A stretch of 43,644 nt of DNA from Flavobacterium sp. ov086 (GTDB taxonomy: Bacteria > Bacteroidota > Bacteroidia > Flavobacteriales > Flavobacteriaceae): positions 1-43,644 of the forward strand of contig NZ_FZNL01000035.1 of the NCBI RefSeq assembly GCF_900187965.1, written 5' to 3'. This document shows positions 21,562 to 30,618 of this stretch, piece by piece (position 1 is the stretch's first letter; the number at the start of each line of letters is the position of its first letter). The notes beneath the pieces are model-generated. The model was not told the origin of the DNA. It did not search any database and saw nothing but the letters and a program-made list of their open reading frames with translations. Position numbers and translations under genes: made by a program.

Positions 21562-23286
21562 TTACTCCAAAACAACTTCTTCGGAATCCGGTTGATTTTT
21601 AAAAAACGCAACCTGCATAAGTAACGCAAGTATAATAGTCAACATCGCTCCAATAAAATTCAGCCATAAATAACCCAGTTTTTCTTCTTTATAAATCATG
21701 AAATAATAGATCACAAAAATGGTTGTCTGGCTAATAATAGCGCTGTAGAACATCGCTTTTGCTTTTACGCGACGAAGATAAAATCCAACTAAGAAGATTC
21801 CTAAAACGGTTCCGTAGAAAATAGACCCAATGATATTTACCAATTGAATTAAATTCTCGAATAAAGTTCCCACGCAGGCAAAAAGAATCGCTACAATTCC
21901 CCAAAATAAGGTGAAGAATTTAGTTGCATTTAGATAATGTTTCTCTGATTTTACGGTTTTCAGGTTTCGTTTATAAATATCAATTGCAGTTGTAGAAGCC
22001 AAAGCATTTAATCCCGAAGCTGTCGATGACATTGCTGCCGAAAGTATTACCGCCAATAGTAAACCAATCAATCCTTTTGGTAAATAATGCAGGATAAAAT
22101 GGAAAAACACATAATCTTTATCATTCGTTTCACTCGTTGGATCGGCTTTTGTGATGATTTCTTTGGCGCGATCACGTAGATCTTTTTCTTTATTGGATAA
22201 CGTAACCAGTTCTTTTCGCAGAATTGGATTGTCAAAGTCCTGATTCAACTGATCTATATACAATAAATTGATTACTTTTTTGTCTTCTGAAAGGTTGCTT
22301 AGTTTCTTTTCTAAAACGTGATATTCTTCTTTATACGCTGATTTTTCAATAACAATTTTATTATTCGGATTAAAATTTAACGGAACTGGATTGAATTGAA
22401 AAAATACAAAAACCATAACTCCCGTTAATAGAATAAAAAACTGCATTGGTACTTTTAAAAGTCCGTTCATAATCAATCCCATTTGGCTTTCGCGAACTGA
22501 TTTTCCGGATAAATAACGACCAACCTGAGATTGATCTGTTCCAAAATAGGCGAGGGCAAGGAAGAAACCTCCAGTAATTCCGCTCCAGAAAGTGTATTTT
22601 TCTTCGGGATTAAAAGAGAAATCTACAATATTCATTTTATCATTTGCACCTGCAATATGTAATGCACTTGTAAAGGTCATATCGTTTGGCAAATAGTGTA
22701 AAATCAGGAAAAATGTAATAAACATTCCAGACATGATCACAAACATTTGTTGTTTCTGCGTAACATTTACTGCTTTTGTTCCGCCTGAAAAGGTGTATAT
22801 AATTACTAGAACACCAATCATGATGTTCATTAAAGTTAAATTCCAACCCAAAAGAGCTGATAAAATAATAGCCGGAGCATAAATGGTCAATCCGGTTCCT
22901 AAACCTCTCTGAACCAGAAACAGAATCGCTGCTAATGAACGTGTTTTTAGATCGAATCGTTTTTCAAGAAATTCGTAAGCCGTAAATACTTTGTTTTTAT
23001 GATATAAGGGGATAAAAGTCACACAAATCACAATCATTGCAATTGGCAATCCAAAATAGAACTGCACAAAACCCATTCCGTCATGATAAGCTTGTCCCGG
23101 AGTAGATAAAAAAGTAATGGCGCTGGCTTGTGTCGCCATAACCGAAAGTCCAACAGTATACCAAGGCGTCTCGTTGTTACCTAAGATAAAATCTTCGACG
23201 TTTTTACTTCCTTTGGTTTTCCAAGAGCCGTACCCAACAATAAATAAAAGTGTAACAATAAGTACGATCCAATCAAATAGTTGCAT
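21562..23286 (-). CDS. Sodium:solute symporter (SSS family)
   Basis: A 574-residue inner-membrane transporter with about 13 helices, related to the SglT/PutP family. The core (about 5-290 and 395-560) has the pattern VEDFILGNNETPWYTVGLSV and ATQASAITFLSTPGQAYHDG in the first half, and LLAVILSAAMSSTASGLNAL in the middle. An unusual hydrophilic insertion of about 90 residues (about 305-390; charged, probably helical: LEKKLSNLSEDKKV) splits the core. Substrate unknown; sugars, sugar acids or amides are plausible given the deacetylase in the same operon. It begins 3 bases after a 35-aa membrane protein gene. A decayed copy of its 3' end lies at 20187-20288. Confidence 0.88.
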   Translation of the reverse strand: MQLFDWIVLIVTLLFIVGYGSWKTKGSKNVEDFILGNNETPWYTVGLSVMATQASAITFLSTPGQAYHDGMGFVQFYFGLPIAMIVICVTFIPLYHKNKVFTAYEFLEKRFDLKTRSLAAILFLVQRGLGTGLTIYAPAIILSALLGWNLTLMNIMIGVLVIIYTFSGGTKAVNVTQKQQMFVIMSGMFITFFLILHYLPNDMTFTSALHIAGANDKMNIVDFSFNPEEKYTFWSGITGGFFLALAYFGTDQSQVGRYLSGKSVRESQMGLIMNGLLKVPMQFFILLTGVMVFVFFQFNPVPLNFNPNNKIVIEKSAYKEEYHVLEKKLSNLSEDKKVINLLYIDQLNQDFDNPILRKELVTLSNKEKDLRDRAKEIITKADPTSETNDKDYVFFHFILHYLPKGLIGLLLAVILSAAMSSTASGLNALASTTAIDIYKRNLKTVKSEKHYLNATKFFTLFWGIVAILFACVGTLFENLIQLVNIIGSIFYGTVLGIFLVGFYLRRVKAKAMFYSAIISQTTIFVIYYFMIYKEEKLGYLWLNFIGAMLTIILALLMQVAFFKNQPDSEEVVLE

Positions 23287-23289
23287 AGG

Positions 23290-23397
23290 TTATGAGTATA
23301 ATTGCATGATTAAGAAAAAAATCAGAATGTAAATAGCATTCGCCACCAAAACGTAGGTGTAGCTTTTTTTCCATTTTTTTGTTTTTTTAGCGTCCAT
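23290..23397 (-). CDS. 35-aa single-helix membrane protein beside the symporter
   Basis: A short gene of 35 codons, too small for usual gene lists. The protein starts MDAKKTKKWKKSYTYVLVAN, continues with a hydrophobic helix (AIYILIFFLIMQLY) and ends at Ser. The Lys-rich N-terminus should stay in the cytoplasm. It lies 12 bases after the PIG-L gene and 3 bases before the symporter ATG, so all three are co-transcribed. Small single-helix partners are known for several SSS transporters (the DUF4212-type subunits are an example). I infer a similar accessory role; the sequence does not match a named family I can recall. Confidence 0.75.
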   Translation of the reverse strand: MDAKKTKKWKKSYTYVLVANAIYILIFFLIMQLYS

Positions 23398-23409
23398 TTT
23401 ATGAATGTT

Positions 23410-25941
23410 TTATTTCTTTAATTCTTGTTTTGGAGCTTCTATTGGCTGTTTTAACGAAATCATATTCGATAACAATCGATATGCACCTGCAACACCTTCT
23501 GGTAGTTCTCTAAAAAAGCTTAAACCGGTGTAAATATAGTATCCTTTTCCGTAAGGCGCTACCAATAACGCACCATTTTTGGCAGATTCACCTTTGTCGT
23601 GCGAAGATAGAATAGGAGTGAAGGCAGGATCGTATTGGTCCGGATAATACAAACCTTGTTCTTGTTTCCAGCCTTCAAAATCTTTAGCACTTATTTTATT
23701 TGGCGTATTCAAAATTGGATGTGTTGGCGCCAGAAAAGTAACTTTAGCATTTTCTTCGGTTACACGATCATTTGAGATTTTTAATGGATAAGGCGCAATT
23801 TGATCGGTTACGGTTTTGCCATAAGTGTTGTATTGTACAATCATGTTTTTACCACTTTTAACAAAATTAAAAAGGATATTTTGCTTATTAGCCAAAGCGT
23901 TAACGGTATTATAAGCACGTATTCCCGTAATGACAACATTAAAAGAATCAAGTTTTTCAGGTGTGATTTCTTCCGGTTTTATTATCGAAACTTTGTAACC
24001 CATTTGCGCTAAACTTTCAGGAACTTCGTCGCCCGCTCCCATGATATAAGCAATAGAATCGCCATTTGTTTTTAGATCAATTCTGATGCATTTTGATTCA
24101 GCAGGTTTTAATACCATTTGTTTGGTAATATGCGGGTAATCAATAATTGTTTCGTCTTTATCAAAACGTTTATTGTCTACAATAGCAATGCTCTTTGCAA
24201 CTACTTCTTCAGGATTTACGGGTGGTGTAACTTCAAAATAGAAGATTTGTTCGTTTCCTTTTTTCTCTAACGTAAACGGAATTTCTTTTGGAGAAACATC
24301 CCAGCTTTTAGGTAATTCGAGTTGCAGATTCCCTTTAATTCCGTCTTTTCCTGCGCGAACTTTTACAGGAACCATTTTACTTTTTGTACTTCCAAAAATT
24401 AAAACTTTTTCAAGAACTGATGTTGTAACTTCTGGAACTATATCCAGGAAATTATACATTTCTCCTTTTACGCCATCATTGTATTTATATACAACGGTAC
24501 GCTCAAACGGAATCTCAACGCCACTTATTTTTACATTAAAAATAACTTTTACTTGTCTGATAATATCCGGAATTCCAATATTTTCCTGATTCGAAACAGT
24601 GTACATTCCAACACTAGCTTTTTCTCTCAGCCAATACGGTTGTGTATATTCAATATTGTCAGGAAGCTTAATTTGCAGGTTTGTTTTTTGATCGTTGTTA
24701 TTCTTTAATTGAATATTTTGAACTGTACTTTTATTATCCGGTAATGAAGTTACGCTAGCTAATTGCATTTCAACCGAAGATCTGTTAATTGCTTCAAGAC
24801 TAAGTTTTATTGTACTTCCGGGAGTTGCTTCCTGTTCTGAGGCAACAGCTTCTAAATATAATCCGGAGCATGATGCAATTATATTTTTTATAGCTGTAGA
24901 TTTTACCGTTTTCCAGTGATCATCCTCCAGAGTTTCGATCATAGTATAAGCTCTTACCAAATCCGGAATACTTGCCGATGGATTGCTAAAATCATATTTT
25001 GCGATAATATTGGTGATTAAGTCTCCGATAGGTTTTCCGTTTTTTACGCGATTCCATGAAGTATCAATTCCGTCAAATAAATTATCGCGATCTATAGGGC
25101 TTTCGCCTTTAATTAATTCAAGGTATTCAGTTTCTAAACCACGAGCTCCCGTACTTCCAAATCCTTGTGATTGATGACGGCTTCGGCTTAAAGCTGCAAT
25201 TTCCTGATTAGATTTTCCGATTCCCGTATAATAAACGCCAGTTTCAAGTTTGGTAAATTTCGATTTATCGGCAGCATCAAATCTTTCCTGACTTCCATAA
25301 AACCACCATGACGGATTGAAAAATAAGCGTTTTACCTGCCAGGGTTTTACATATTTTAATTGTTCAGGATATATTTTAGCATCGTTTGTAAGGTTAAAAC
25401 TTTCAACGCTCAACATTGCAGATGATGTATGATGTCCGTGCGTTGTTCCTGGCGAACGATGATCAAAACGATTTATAATTACATCGGGCTGAAATTTTCT
25501 AATTGTCCAGACAACATCGGCAAGGACTTTATCTTTATCCCAGATTACTAAGGTTTCATCCGGGTTTTTTGAATAACCAAAATCATTCGCTCGCGAAAAA
25601 AACTGTTCTCCGCCATCTATTTTTCTGGCTTCAATTAATTCCTGAGTTCTTATAACACCTAATAATTCACGCAATTGCGGACCAATTAAATTTTGACCTC
25701 CATCACCTCGGGTTAGGGATAAATAACCGGTTCTTGCATTCATTTCGTTTGCCATATAAGAGATCAAGCGGGTATTTTCGTCATCCGGATGCGCTGCTAA
25801 ATACAAAACAGAACCTAAGAAGTTCAATTTTTTGATTTGATTGTAAATTTCGACTGAACTCGGTTTTTGTGGTTGTTGTGCAAAAGAAATTGAAATTCCT
25901 GTTAGAAAAATAAGAAGAATTTGTACTTGAATTTTTCGCAT
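23410..25941 (-). CDS. PIG-L family N-acetyl-sugar deacetylase, large secreted form
   Basis: An 843-residue exported protein. The signal peptide spans residues 1-21 (LTGISISFAQ). The N-terminal PIG-L domain (about 35-290) has the zinc motif AAHPDDE (H51, D53/D54) and THGHH (167-171), so the deacetylase site is complete. Middle beta-sandwich domains follow. The C-terminal 200 residues have a GATase-like fold (about 650-835; AYIMGAGDEVPESLAQMGYK), as in other large Bacteroidota PIG-L proteins. Likely removes acetyl groups from a sugar amide outside the cytoplasm, with the co-encoded symporter importing the product (inference). Start ATG 25941 chosen because the promoter box at 25972-25979 overlaps the longer frame. 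Confidence 0.88.
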   Translation of the reverse strand: MRKIQVQILLIFLTGISISFAQQPQKPSSVEIYNQIKKLNFLGSVLYLAAHPDDENTRLISYMANEMNARTGYLSLTRGDGGQNLIGPQLRELLGVIRTQELIEARKIDGGEQFFSRANDFGYSKNPDETLVIWDKDKVLADVVWTIRKFQPDVIINRFDHRSPGTTHGHHTSSAMLSVESFNLTNDAKIYPEQLKYVKPWQVKRLFFNPSWWFYGSQERFDAADKSKFTKLETGVYYTGIGKSNQEIAALSRSRHQSQGFGSTGARGLETEYLELIKGESPIDRDNLFDGIDTSWNRVKNGKPIGDLITNIIAKYDFSNPSASIPDLVRAYTMIETLEDDHWKTVKSTAIKNIIASCSGLYLEAVASEQEATPGSTIKLSLEAINRSSVEMQLASVTSLPDNKSTVQNIQLKNNNDQKTNLQIKLPDNIEYTQPYWLREKASVGMYTVSNQENIGIPDIIRQVKVIFNVKISGVEIPFERTVVYKYNDGVKGEMYNFLDIVPEVTTSVLEKVLIFGSTKSKMVPVKVRAGKDGIKGNLQLELPKSWDVSPKEIPFTLEKKGNEQIFYFEVTPPVNPEEVVAKSIAIVDNKRFDKDETIIDYPHITKQMVLKPAESKCIRIDLKTNGDSIAYIMGAGDEVPESLAQMGYKVSIIKPEEITPEKLDSFNVVITGIRAYNTVNALANKQNILFNFVKSGKNMIVQYNTYGKTVTDQIAPYPLKISNDRVTEENAKVTFLAPTHPILNTPNKISAKDFEGWKQEQGLYYPDQYDPAFTPILSSHDKGESAKNGALLVAPYGKGYYIYTGLSFFRELPEGVAGAYRLLSNMISLKQPIEAPKQELKK

Positions 25942-25971
25942 AATGTGGTTAAGTGTTTTTTGATAGAGGCT

Positions 25972-25979
25972 CAAAAATA
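25972..25979 (-). promoter_or_regulatory. Promoter -7 box of the PIG-L/symporter operon
   Basis: The minus strand reads TATTTTTG, a TAnnTTTG match, 30 bases before the ATG at 25941. No convincing -33 TTTG was found at the normal distance. Confidence 0.5.
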
Positions 25980-26062
25980 CTAATTATATCTTTGTACAGT
26001 ATTTAAATGAAATGTTAATGTTTGGTTATTGATTTGCTTTTTTAAGAAAAACGACTCAAAAA

Positions 26063-26092
26063 AAAACTGCCAGACAAAATCTGACAGCTTTT
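26063..26092 (-). terminator. Hairpin after the LVIVD-repeat lipoprotein gene
   Basis: CTGCCAGA and TCTGACAG form a short imperfect stem flanked by A-run and T-run, 56 bases after the stop at 26148. The T-run on the transcript comes from the A-rich plus strand. Confidence 0.6.
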
Positions 26093-26147
26093 AGAAGAAT
26101 TGATTTAAAATATTAAATCAAGTGGTATTTCTTAGGATTACAGAAAA

Positions 26148-27782
26148 TTATTTCAATTTGTTCTCTGTGTCTTTATAGTTTCCTGTAATAGTTACATCGC
26201 TGTTTTTGGTTACTTTTCCGTAAATAGTGATTGATGAATCGTTACCAATAAAATTGATTTTTGCACCACTATTTAACCTCAAATCTCCCCAAATTACTAC
26301 AGTACCTTCAATTTGCAATAAGGCATTACTATTTATTATTAATTCTGTTGGATTTTGTTGTTGGTATTTCCCTTGAGAGAAAGTTCCTTTCATATTAAAA
26401 GTTCCTCCGCTATTTAAGGTTAAACCATTTTGAATTGTTATTGAACCACAATGTGTTAATATGGCTCCTGAATTTATCATAGCCGAACTAATCGCTGTAG
26501 AACCATTATAAGATTTAATTTCGTTTGAATTTAAAATCAGATTTTGTCCCTGATTGTAAGTTCCATATCCTGTACAGCTTCCAAAAGTGGTGTTTGGTTT
26601 TTCCATTTTGATGATTTTTAAACCGCCTTTTCCGCTTGCAACATAAATAAAATCACCGCTTGATTTTACATAGTTCGACGAACCTTCGATGCCAACTGTC
26701 CCTAATAAACTAAGTTGAGTACCGGTTTTATAAACATTTAAACCTGCTGCACCGTTAGCAACAAATGCATATCCGTCATTTACAGAAACAGCATTAGTAA
26801 CATTATCTTCTCCGGCAGCAGCTAATGGAATACTTTGCAATTTAGAACCACTATTAATGTCATAAACTCCTAAACCATTATATCCTTCAGATACTAATAA
26901 TTTTGCACCATCAAAATCCATTGTTCTTTTTGCAGCGCTAACATCTGTAGATGTTGTAAAGCTTTTTTGCAATGAAAGAGTAGATTCATTATATATATTT
27001 ACGCCTTTAGTACCACTTAAGGTAACAATTTTATCTCCGCTAATAGCAACTGAACGTAAATCGTTTACTGTTACTTTTGTAGAAATTGCTTTAGATGAGC
27101 TGTTAATTTTGAATAAACTTCCCTGATCTCCCGTTACGGCAAAATAAGAGCTTGAATTTGCAGCAACATCAGTAGTTACTTTACCTTCAAGATCTGTAAT
27201 TGTATATTTATCTGTAAGTAAACCAGAACTCAATTGCATATTAATTACAATTGAAGGATTTGCTAATTCCGGTTTTTTATCAATATCAGTTGCCCCCGCA
27301 ATAATCAAGCTTCCGTTTGAATAGGTAAGTGATGTAATATCAGTATTTGCAATTAATGCCGATGTAATTAATTTTGGTTTATAAGGATCCGAAACATCAA
27401 TAACATCGATTGCTCCAGAATAGACTTCTCCCATCATCGTATAAGCTACATAGGCGAAGTTACCATTTACAGCTACATGATTTGCTTGTAAAGTTCTTCC
27501 GTTGCTGTCTTTTGGTGGATTTATTTCGGCAATTTGAACTAATGGTAAAGCATTAGTTGCTGCCTGACTGCTTAATAATCTTGCAGTAGAGGCTGATGAA
27601 TTTCCAATCGAAATTACTCCCGAATTGGTGTAATCCAATCTTTTATTTAAAGATGTAACATCATTATTAATTTGAACATTGCTGTCTTTGGCTTGTGTAC
27701 CTGAATTTGATTCGTCATTGTTAGTACAAAATGTAAAAAGCGACATTGCTGCTAGCGAAAATAAATAAACTTCCTTTTTCAT
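26148..27782 (-). CDS. LVIVD-repeat surface lipoprotein
   Basis: A 544-residue envelope protein. The N-terminus has a lipoprotein signal with Cys at residue 19 (SLFTFCTNNDESN). Residues about 80-400 form a beta-propeller of about seven LVIVD-type repeats, each with a phrase such as GAIDVIDVSDPYKPKLIT, GVNIYNESTLSL or GLKIIKMEKP. The last 140 residues are different and Gly/Asn-rich (beta-solenoid-like), with repeats like SGAKINFIGNDSSITIYG. The propeller suggests binding to other proteins or surfaces; no catalytic site is seen. It has its own -7 box at 27810-27817. Function unknown. Confidence 0.75.
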   Translation of the reverse strand: MKKEVYLFSLAAMSLFTFCTNNDESNSGTQAKDSNVQINNDVTSLNKRLDYTNSGVISIGNSSASTARLLSSQAATNALPLVQIAEINPPKDSNGRTLQANHVAVNGNFAYVAYTMMGEVYSGAIDVIDVSDPYKPKLITSALIANTDITSLTYSNGSLIIAGATDIDKKPELANPSIVINMQLSSGLLTDKYTITDLEGKVTTDVAANSSSYFAVTGDQGSLFKINSSSKAISTKVTVNDLRSVAISGDKIVTLSGTKGVNIYNESTLSLQKSFTTSTDVSAAKRTMDFDGAKLLVSEGYNGLGVYDINSGSKLQSIPLAAAGEDNVTNAVSVNDGYAFVANGAAGLNVYKTGTQLSLLGTVGIEGSSNYVKSSGDFIYVASGKGGLKIIKMEKPNTTFGSCTGYGTYNQGQNLILNSNEIKSYNGSTAISSAMINSGAILTHCGSITIQNGLTLNSGGTFNMKGTFSQGKYQQQNPTELIINSNALLQIEGTVVIWGDLRLNSGAKINFIGNDSSITIYGKVTKNSDVTITGNYKDTENKLK

Positions 27783-27809
27783 AATCTATCGTGGCTTATA
27801 TTTTTTTTG

Positions 27810-27817
27810 CAAAGATA
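27810..27817 (-). promoter_or_regulatory. Promoter -7 box of the LVIVD-repeat gene
   Basis: The minus strand reads TATCTTTG, an exact TAnnTTTG match, 28 bases before the ATG. A TTTG at 27832-27835 is too close (14 bases) for an ideal -33. Confidence 0.55.
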
Positions 27818-27941
27818 GGACATATTTATATCAAAATAGGTTAATAGTTATGAATACTTTAACTAATTGTTAATTTATTGCTATATATTTAATGAATTAC
27901 TAATATATTAACACATGACCTAAGTAGTATGCGTGCATAAA

Positions 27942-27971
27942 AAAAGAGTACCAAATTATTGATACTCTTTT
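27942..27971 (-). terminator. Terminator after the His/Asp-rich secreted protein gene
   Basis: AAAAGAGTA (27942-27950) pairs perfectly with TACTCTTTT (27963-27971). The loop is 12 bases and a T-run follows on the transcript. It lies 33 bases after the stop at 28005. Confidence 0.8.
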
Positions 27972-28004
27972 GTGTTGAAAATTAGTTATTTAGCAATTCT
28001 CTTA

Positions 28005-28532
28005 TTATCTTCTTCCATGCCCACGGTGATCATCATGGTCATCGTCGTGTCTATCGTCGTGTCTATCATGTTTATCGTGTCTGTCATGTTTATCATAACG
28101 TTTGTAATCTCTGCCGTAATCACGACGATCGTTATAACCGTATGCTACAGGTCTTGGTCTATAACATGTTTGTGGTGCACCGTGATATCCTCTATAATAT
28201 TTTGCTCTGTGGCGATCAAAATAAGTATAAGGAGTTCTACCGTGATAATCATTCAAAACAACTTTGTAACCTCCATACAAATCATAGTTTCTATATTGTC
28301 TTGGTAAATAAGTTGTTCTAACCCATCTTCCTCCTCCAAAATAAATAAACTGAGAAGCTCTTACATCATAATATGCTTCGATATCCGGTAAATAATAATA
28401 TTCCATTTCTGAATATCCCGCAGGTCCCCATGATGGAGGAGTTCCTATATTAACGTTTATTGATACTTGGGCTTGTGTGGCACTTGCAACCAAAAGGAAT
28501 AATCCGGCGATTGCTAATCTTATTGTTTTCAT
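28005..28532 (-). CDS. Secreted protein with His/Asp/Arg-rich tail
   Basis: A 175-residue exported protein. The signal peptide spans residues 1-21 (LFLLVASATQAQ). The body has a Tyr-rich domain (about 40-130: YYYLPDIEAYYDVRASQFIY, YGGYKVVLNDYHG). The last 40 residues are a low-complexity tail of DKHDRHD units ending HRGHGRR, with many possible metal ligands. Similar tails occur in Bacteroidota surface proteins; metal binding is suggested by composition only. Start ATG 28532 was preferred to 28604 because the TATTTTTG promoter box lies between the two. Strong terminator downstream. Confidence 0.75.
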   Translation of the reverse strand: MKTIRLAIAGLFLLVASATQAQVSINVNIGTPPSWGPAGYSEMEYYYLPDIEAYYDVRASQFIYFGGGRWVRTTYLPRQYRNYDLYGGYKVVLNDYHGRTPYTYFDRHRAKYYRGYHGAPQTCYRPRPVAYGYNDRRDYGRDYKRYDKHDRHDKHDRHDDRHDDDHDDHRGHGRR

Positions 28533-28582
28533 TTTTGTTAGTTTTAATATTTGTTCTGTATAGTGATATTCATATACTGTGC

Positions 28583-28590
28583 CAAAAATA
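28583..28590 (-). promoter_or_regulatory. Promoter -7 box of the His/Asp-rich protein gene
   Basis: The minus strand reads TATTTTTG, matching TAnnTTTG. It lies 50 bases before ATG 28532 and downstream of the alternative start 28604, so it decides the start. Confidence 0.5.
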
Positions 28591-28722
28591 AAAACGATGT
28601 GCATTTCGTCGGATAAATTATGCTTTTTATCGAGTAATATTTGCGTAATACCTGCGTAAATATTTGATTTTTAAATTGTTTTGAGAACTTTGTAAAAATT
28701 AAAAAAAGAAAGTTTTTTTATC

Positions 28723-30534
28723 TTATTTATATTCAACAATTCTAGGCTTTGCCAGCTCAAAACTTTGCAAACCAAAATCAGTAGTTTCAAATGTATTGGT
28801 TTTAAATGCGTTATCTCCCTGATATGGAATTGTCGGGTAGTATGACAATGAAAGCTGAAACGAACTAAATACTAGGTAGTCATTACTAAATAGTAACCCT
28901 AAAGTAATCTTTGAATATCCTTTGTTTCGTCCCATAGCATCATTTGGACTCCCCAATACCGCTATTGAATAATTAAAAAATGGATTCATGCGAAATCCTA
29001 AAACAGAATAAGGTGAATAGGTTTGGGTTTGCAAAGATAAAACCATTTTATTAGTTCCGTAAATTGCACTATTAAAACCCGCTAAACCATTTTGTTCGTT
29101 TATATTAAGCTGATCTCCAATGATATCCTCGCGATTTATACCTATAACCATTTTAGGATTAACGAATTGTCTTAATTTCCACTTACCTAAACTAAAGAGT
29201 TTGGTAAAATAATTAGATTCAAATAAAAAAGCTGTCTGATAGGTTTTTGAATCATGAAAGAAGGTTCCTGCTTCAAAATTAGTACTTAAGAATCCCCATT
29301 TATAATAATTCCCAAATGAAAACTGAGCGCCTATATAAGGCCGCCACATTGTGTTTTTATATTGATAACCAAACGTAATTCCGTAAATCCTTCCTACGGG
29401 AACGTCTTCTGTTTGTCCATTTCTAAAAATATAGCTGTCCTTTATAAATTTACGAGTATTGATTCCAACTCCACTTAAAATTAATTTTTCATCAGAATAA
29501 AAATGAGTAGGATCATAAAGTTCAGAAGGAGACTCACTATAATTTATATTTAAAAAGCGTCCGGAAACAATTAAATTTGTAATTCCGTTAGTTTCATCTT
29601 CAAATACCTTTGATGCTTTTCCCGCCCAAAAATCCTGAAAATTATATTTAAATGGCTGAGAGGCATACGTTAAATCCGGCCCCTGTAATGTATCTTTTCT
29701 AAAGTTTTGTCCCACATAAGCTCCACCGGCCCATTTGGTTAAAGGAGAATAAAAAGCGCGTTCTATATCAACACTTTTGGTATAATTGTTATCAAGATCC
29801 ATCTTATAGTTCAAGGTTGTACTTATATAAGTATTCTTGATATTTGGTATCGTATAAGTGGCTGCGTTGGCATTTCGCGCATCATCAAATCTATTGGTAA
29901 ACCGATATTCAAGCTGTTGTCCAGAACCAAAAAAATCTTTCTCTTTAAATCCCACAGAAACCTGATTGCTGGATATGGAGAATTTAGGGATTGTACTCCA
30001 AGAATCCAAAACCCGAATAGTAACATCTACAGAATCAGAGGCTACACTTGTTAATTGGTTTGAAATACGAACTGCGGTAACATACCTTTGAGCACGAATC
30101 AAACGCTCAGATTCCTGTACTTTATAAGCGTTGTAAGGTGTATTTTTCTTAAACAGTAAGAGATTATAAATGGCTATTTTTTTTGTCTTTAAATGCAATC
30201 TGTTACCCGTTCTTTCTCCCCAGTTTTTAGGCATTTGAGTAGTATCCGTAACCGAATGACCAAATGGATCCAGTGTTACAATACTTATCTTTCGAATGAT
30301 TTTTCCATCATAATTTGTGGTATCAGCAGCAAGAAGTTCCTCTTTTTTCTTAGGTCTGTTTGTCTTAAAAAACAGTTTGTGAAGATTTTGCGTGAATTTA
30401 TTCTTTTTAGAATAGTTTCTAATTTTATTATAAATATCCGTACTGTCTTTCTTTTTAGTAGTAACTTGGGCATACGTACTTTGCAAGCAAAAGCATAATA
30501 GAATAAAAATAATTATTTTTTTGTTTACAAACAT
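28723..30534 (-). CDS. Outer-membrane beta-barrel protein with POTRA-like domain (Omp85-related)
   Basis: A 603-residue exported protein. The signal peptide spans residues 1-22 (QSTYAQ). A POTRA-like segment (about 75-185) includes IIRKISIVTLDPFGHSVTDT, NTPYNAYKVQESERLIR and SVDVTIRVLDSWSTIPKF. The C-terminal 400 residues have the alternating, aromatic-rich pattern of an outer-membrane barrel (GSGQQLEYRFTNRFDDA), ending in RIVEYK rather than an aromatic residue. It resembles the BamA/TamA surface antigen group but lacks multiple POTRA domains. A role in outer-membrane assembly or secretion is inferred. Confidence 0.75.
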   Translation of the reverse strand: MFVNKKIIIFILLCFCLQSTYAQVTTKKKDSTDIYNKIRNYSKKNKFTQNLHKLFFKTNRPKKKEELLAADTTNYDGKIIRKISIVTLDPFGHSVTDTTQMPKNWGERTGNRLHLKTKKIAIYNLLLFKKNTPYNAYKVQESERLIRAQRYVTAVRISNQLTSVASDSVDVTIRVLDSWSTIPKFSISSNQVSVGFKEKDFFGSGQQLEYRFTNRFDDARNANAATYTIPNIKNTYISTTLNYKMDLDNNYTKSVDIERAFYSPLTKWAGGAYVGQNFRKDTLQGPDLTYASQPFKYNFQDFWAGKASKVFEDETNGITNLIVSGRFLNINYSESPSELYDPTHFYSDEKLILSGVGINTRKFIKDSYIFRNGQTEDVPVGRIYGITFGYQYKNTMWRPYIGAQFSFGNYYKWGFLSTNFEAGTFFHDSKTYQTAFLFESNYFTKLFSLGKWKLRQFVNPKMVIGINREDIIGDQLNINEQNGLAGFNSAIYGTNKMVLSLQTQTYSPYSVLGFRMNPFFNYSIAVLGSPNDAMGRNKGYSKITLGLLFSNDYLVFSSFQLSLSYYPTIPYQGDNAFKTNTFETTDFGLQSFELAKPRIVEYK

Positions 30535-30618
30535 TAGATGATTTTTGGCTGGCTTACATATGATTCTCAGATCAAGGTAAGAAAATTAAATTCTTAAATT
30601 TAATAAATTGCCTTATTT

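Noticed and set aside
27972..28307. Plus-strand frame of 111 codons opposite the His/Asp-rich gene
   Set aside because: Val/Ile/Ser-rich shadow of the repetitive sequence on the other strand; the minus-strand gene has a signal peptide, promoter box and terminator.
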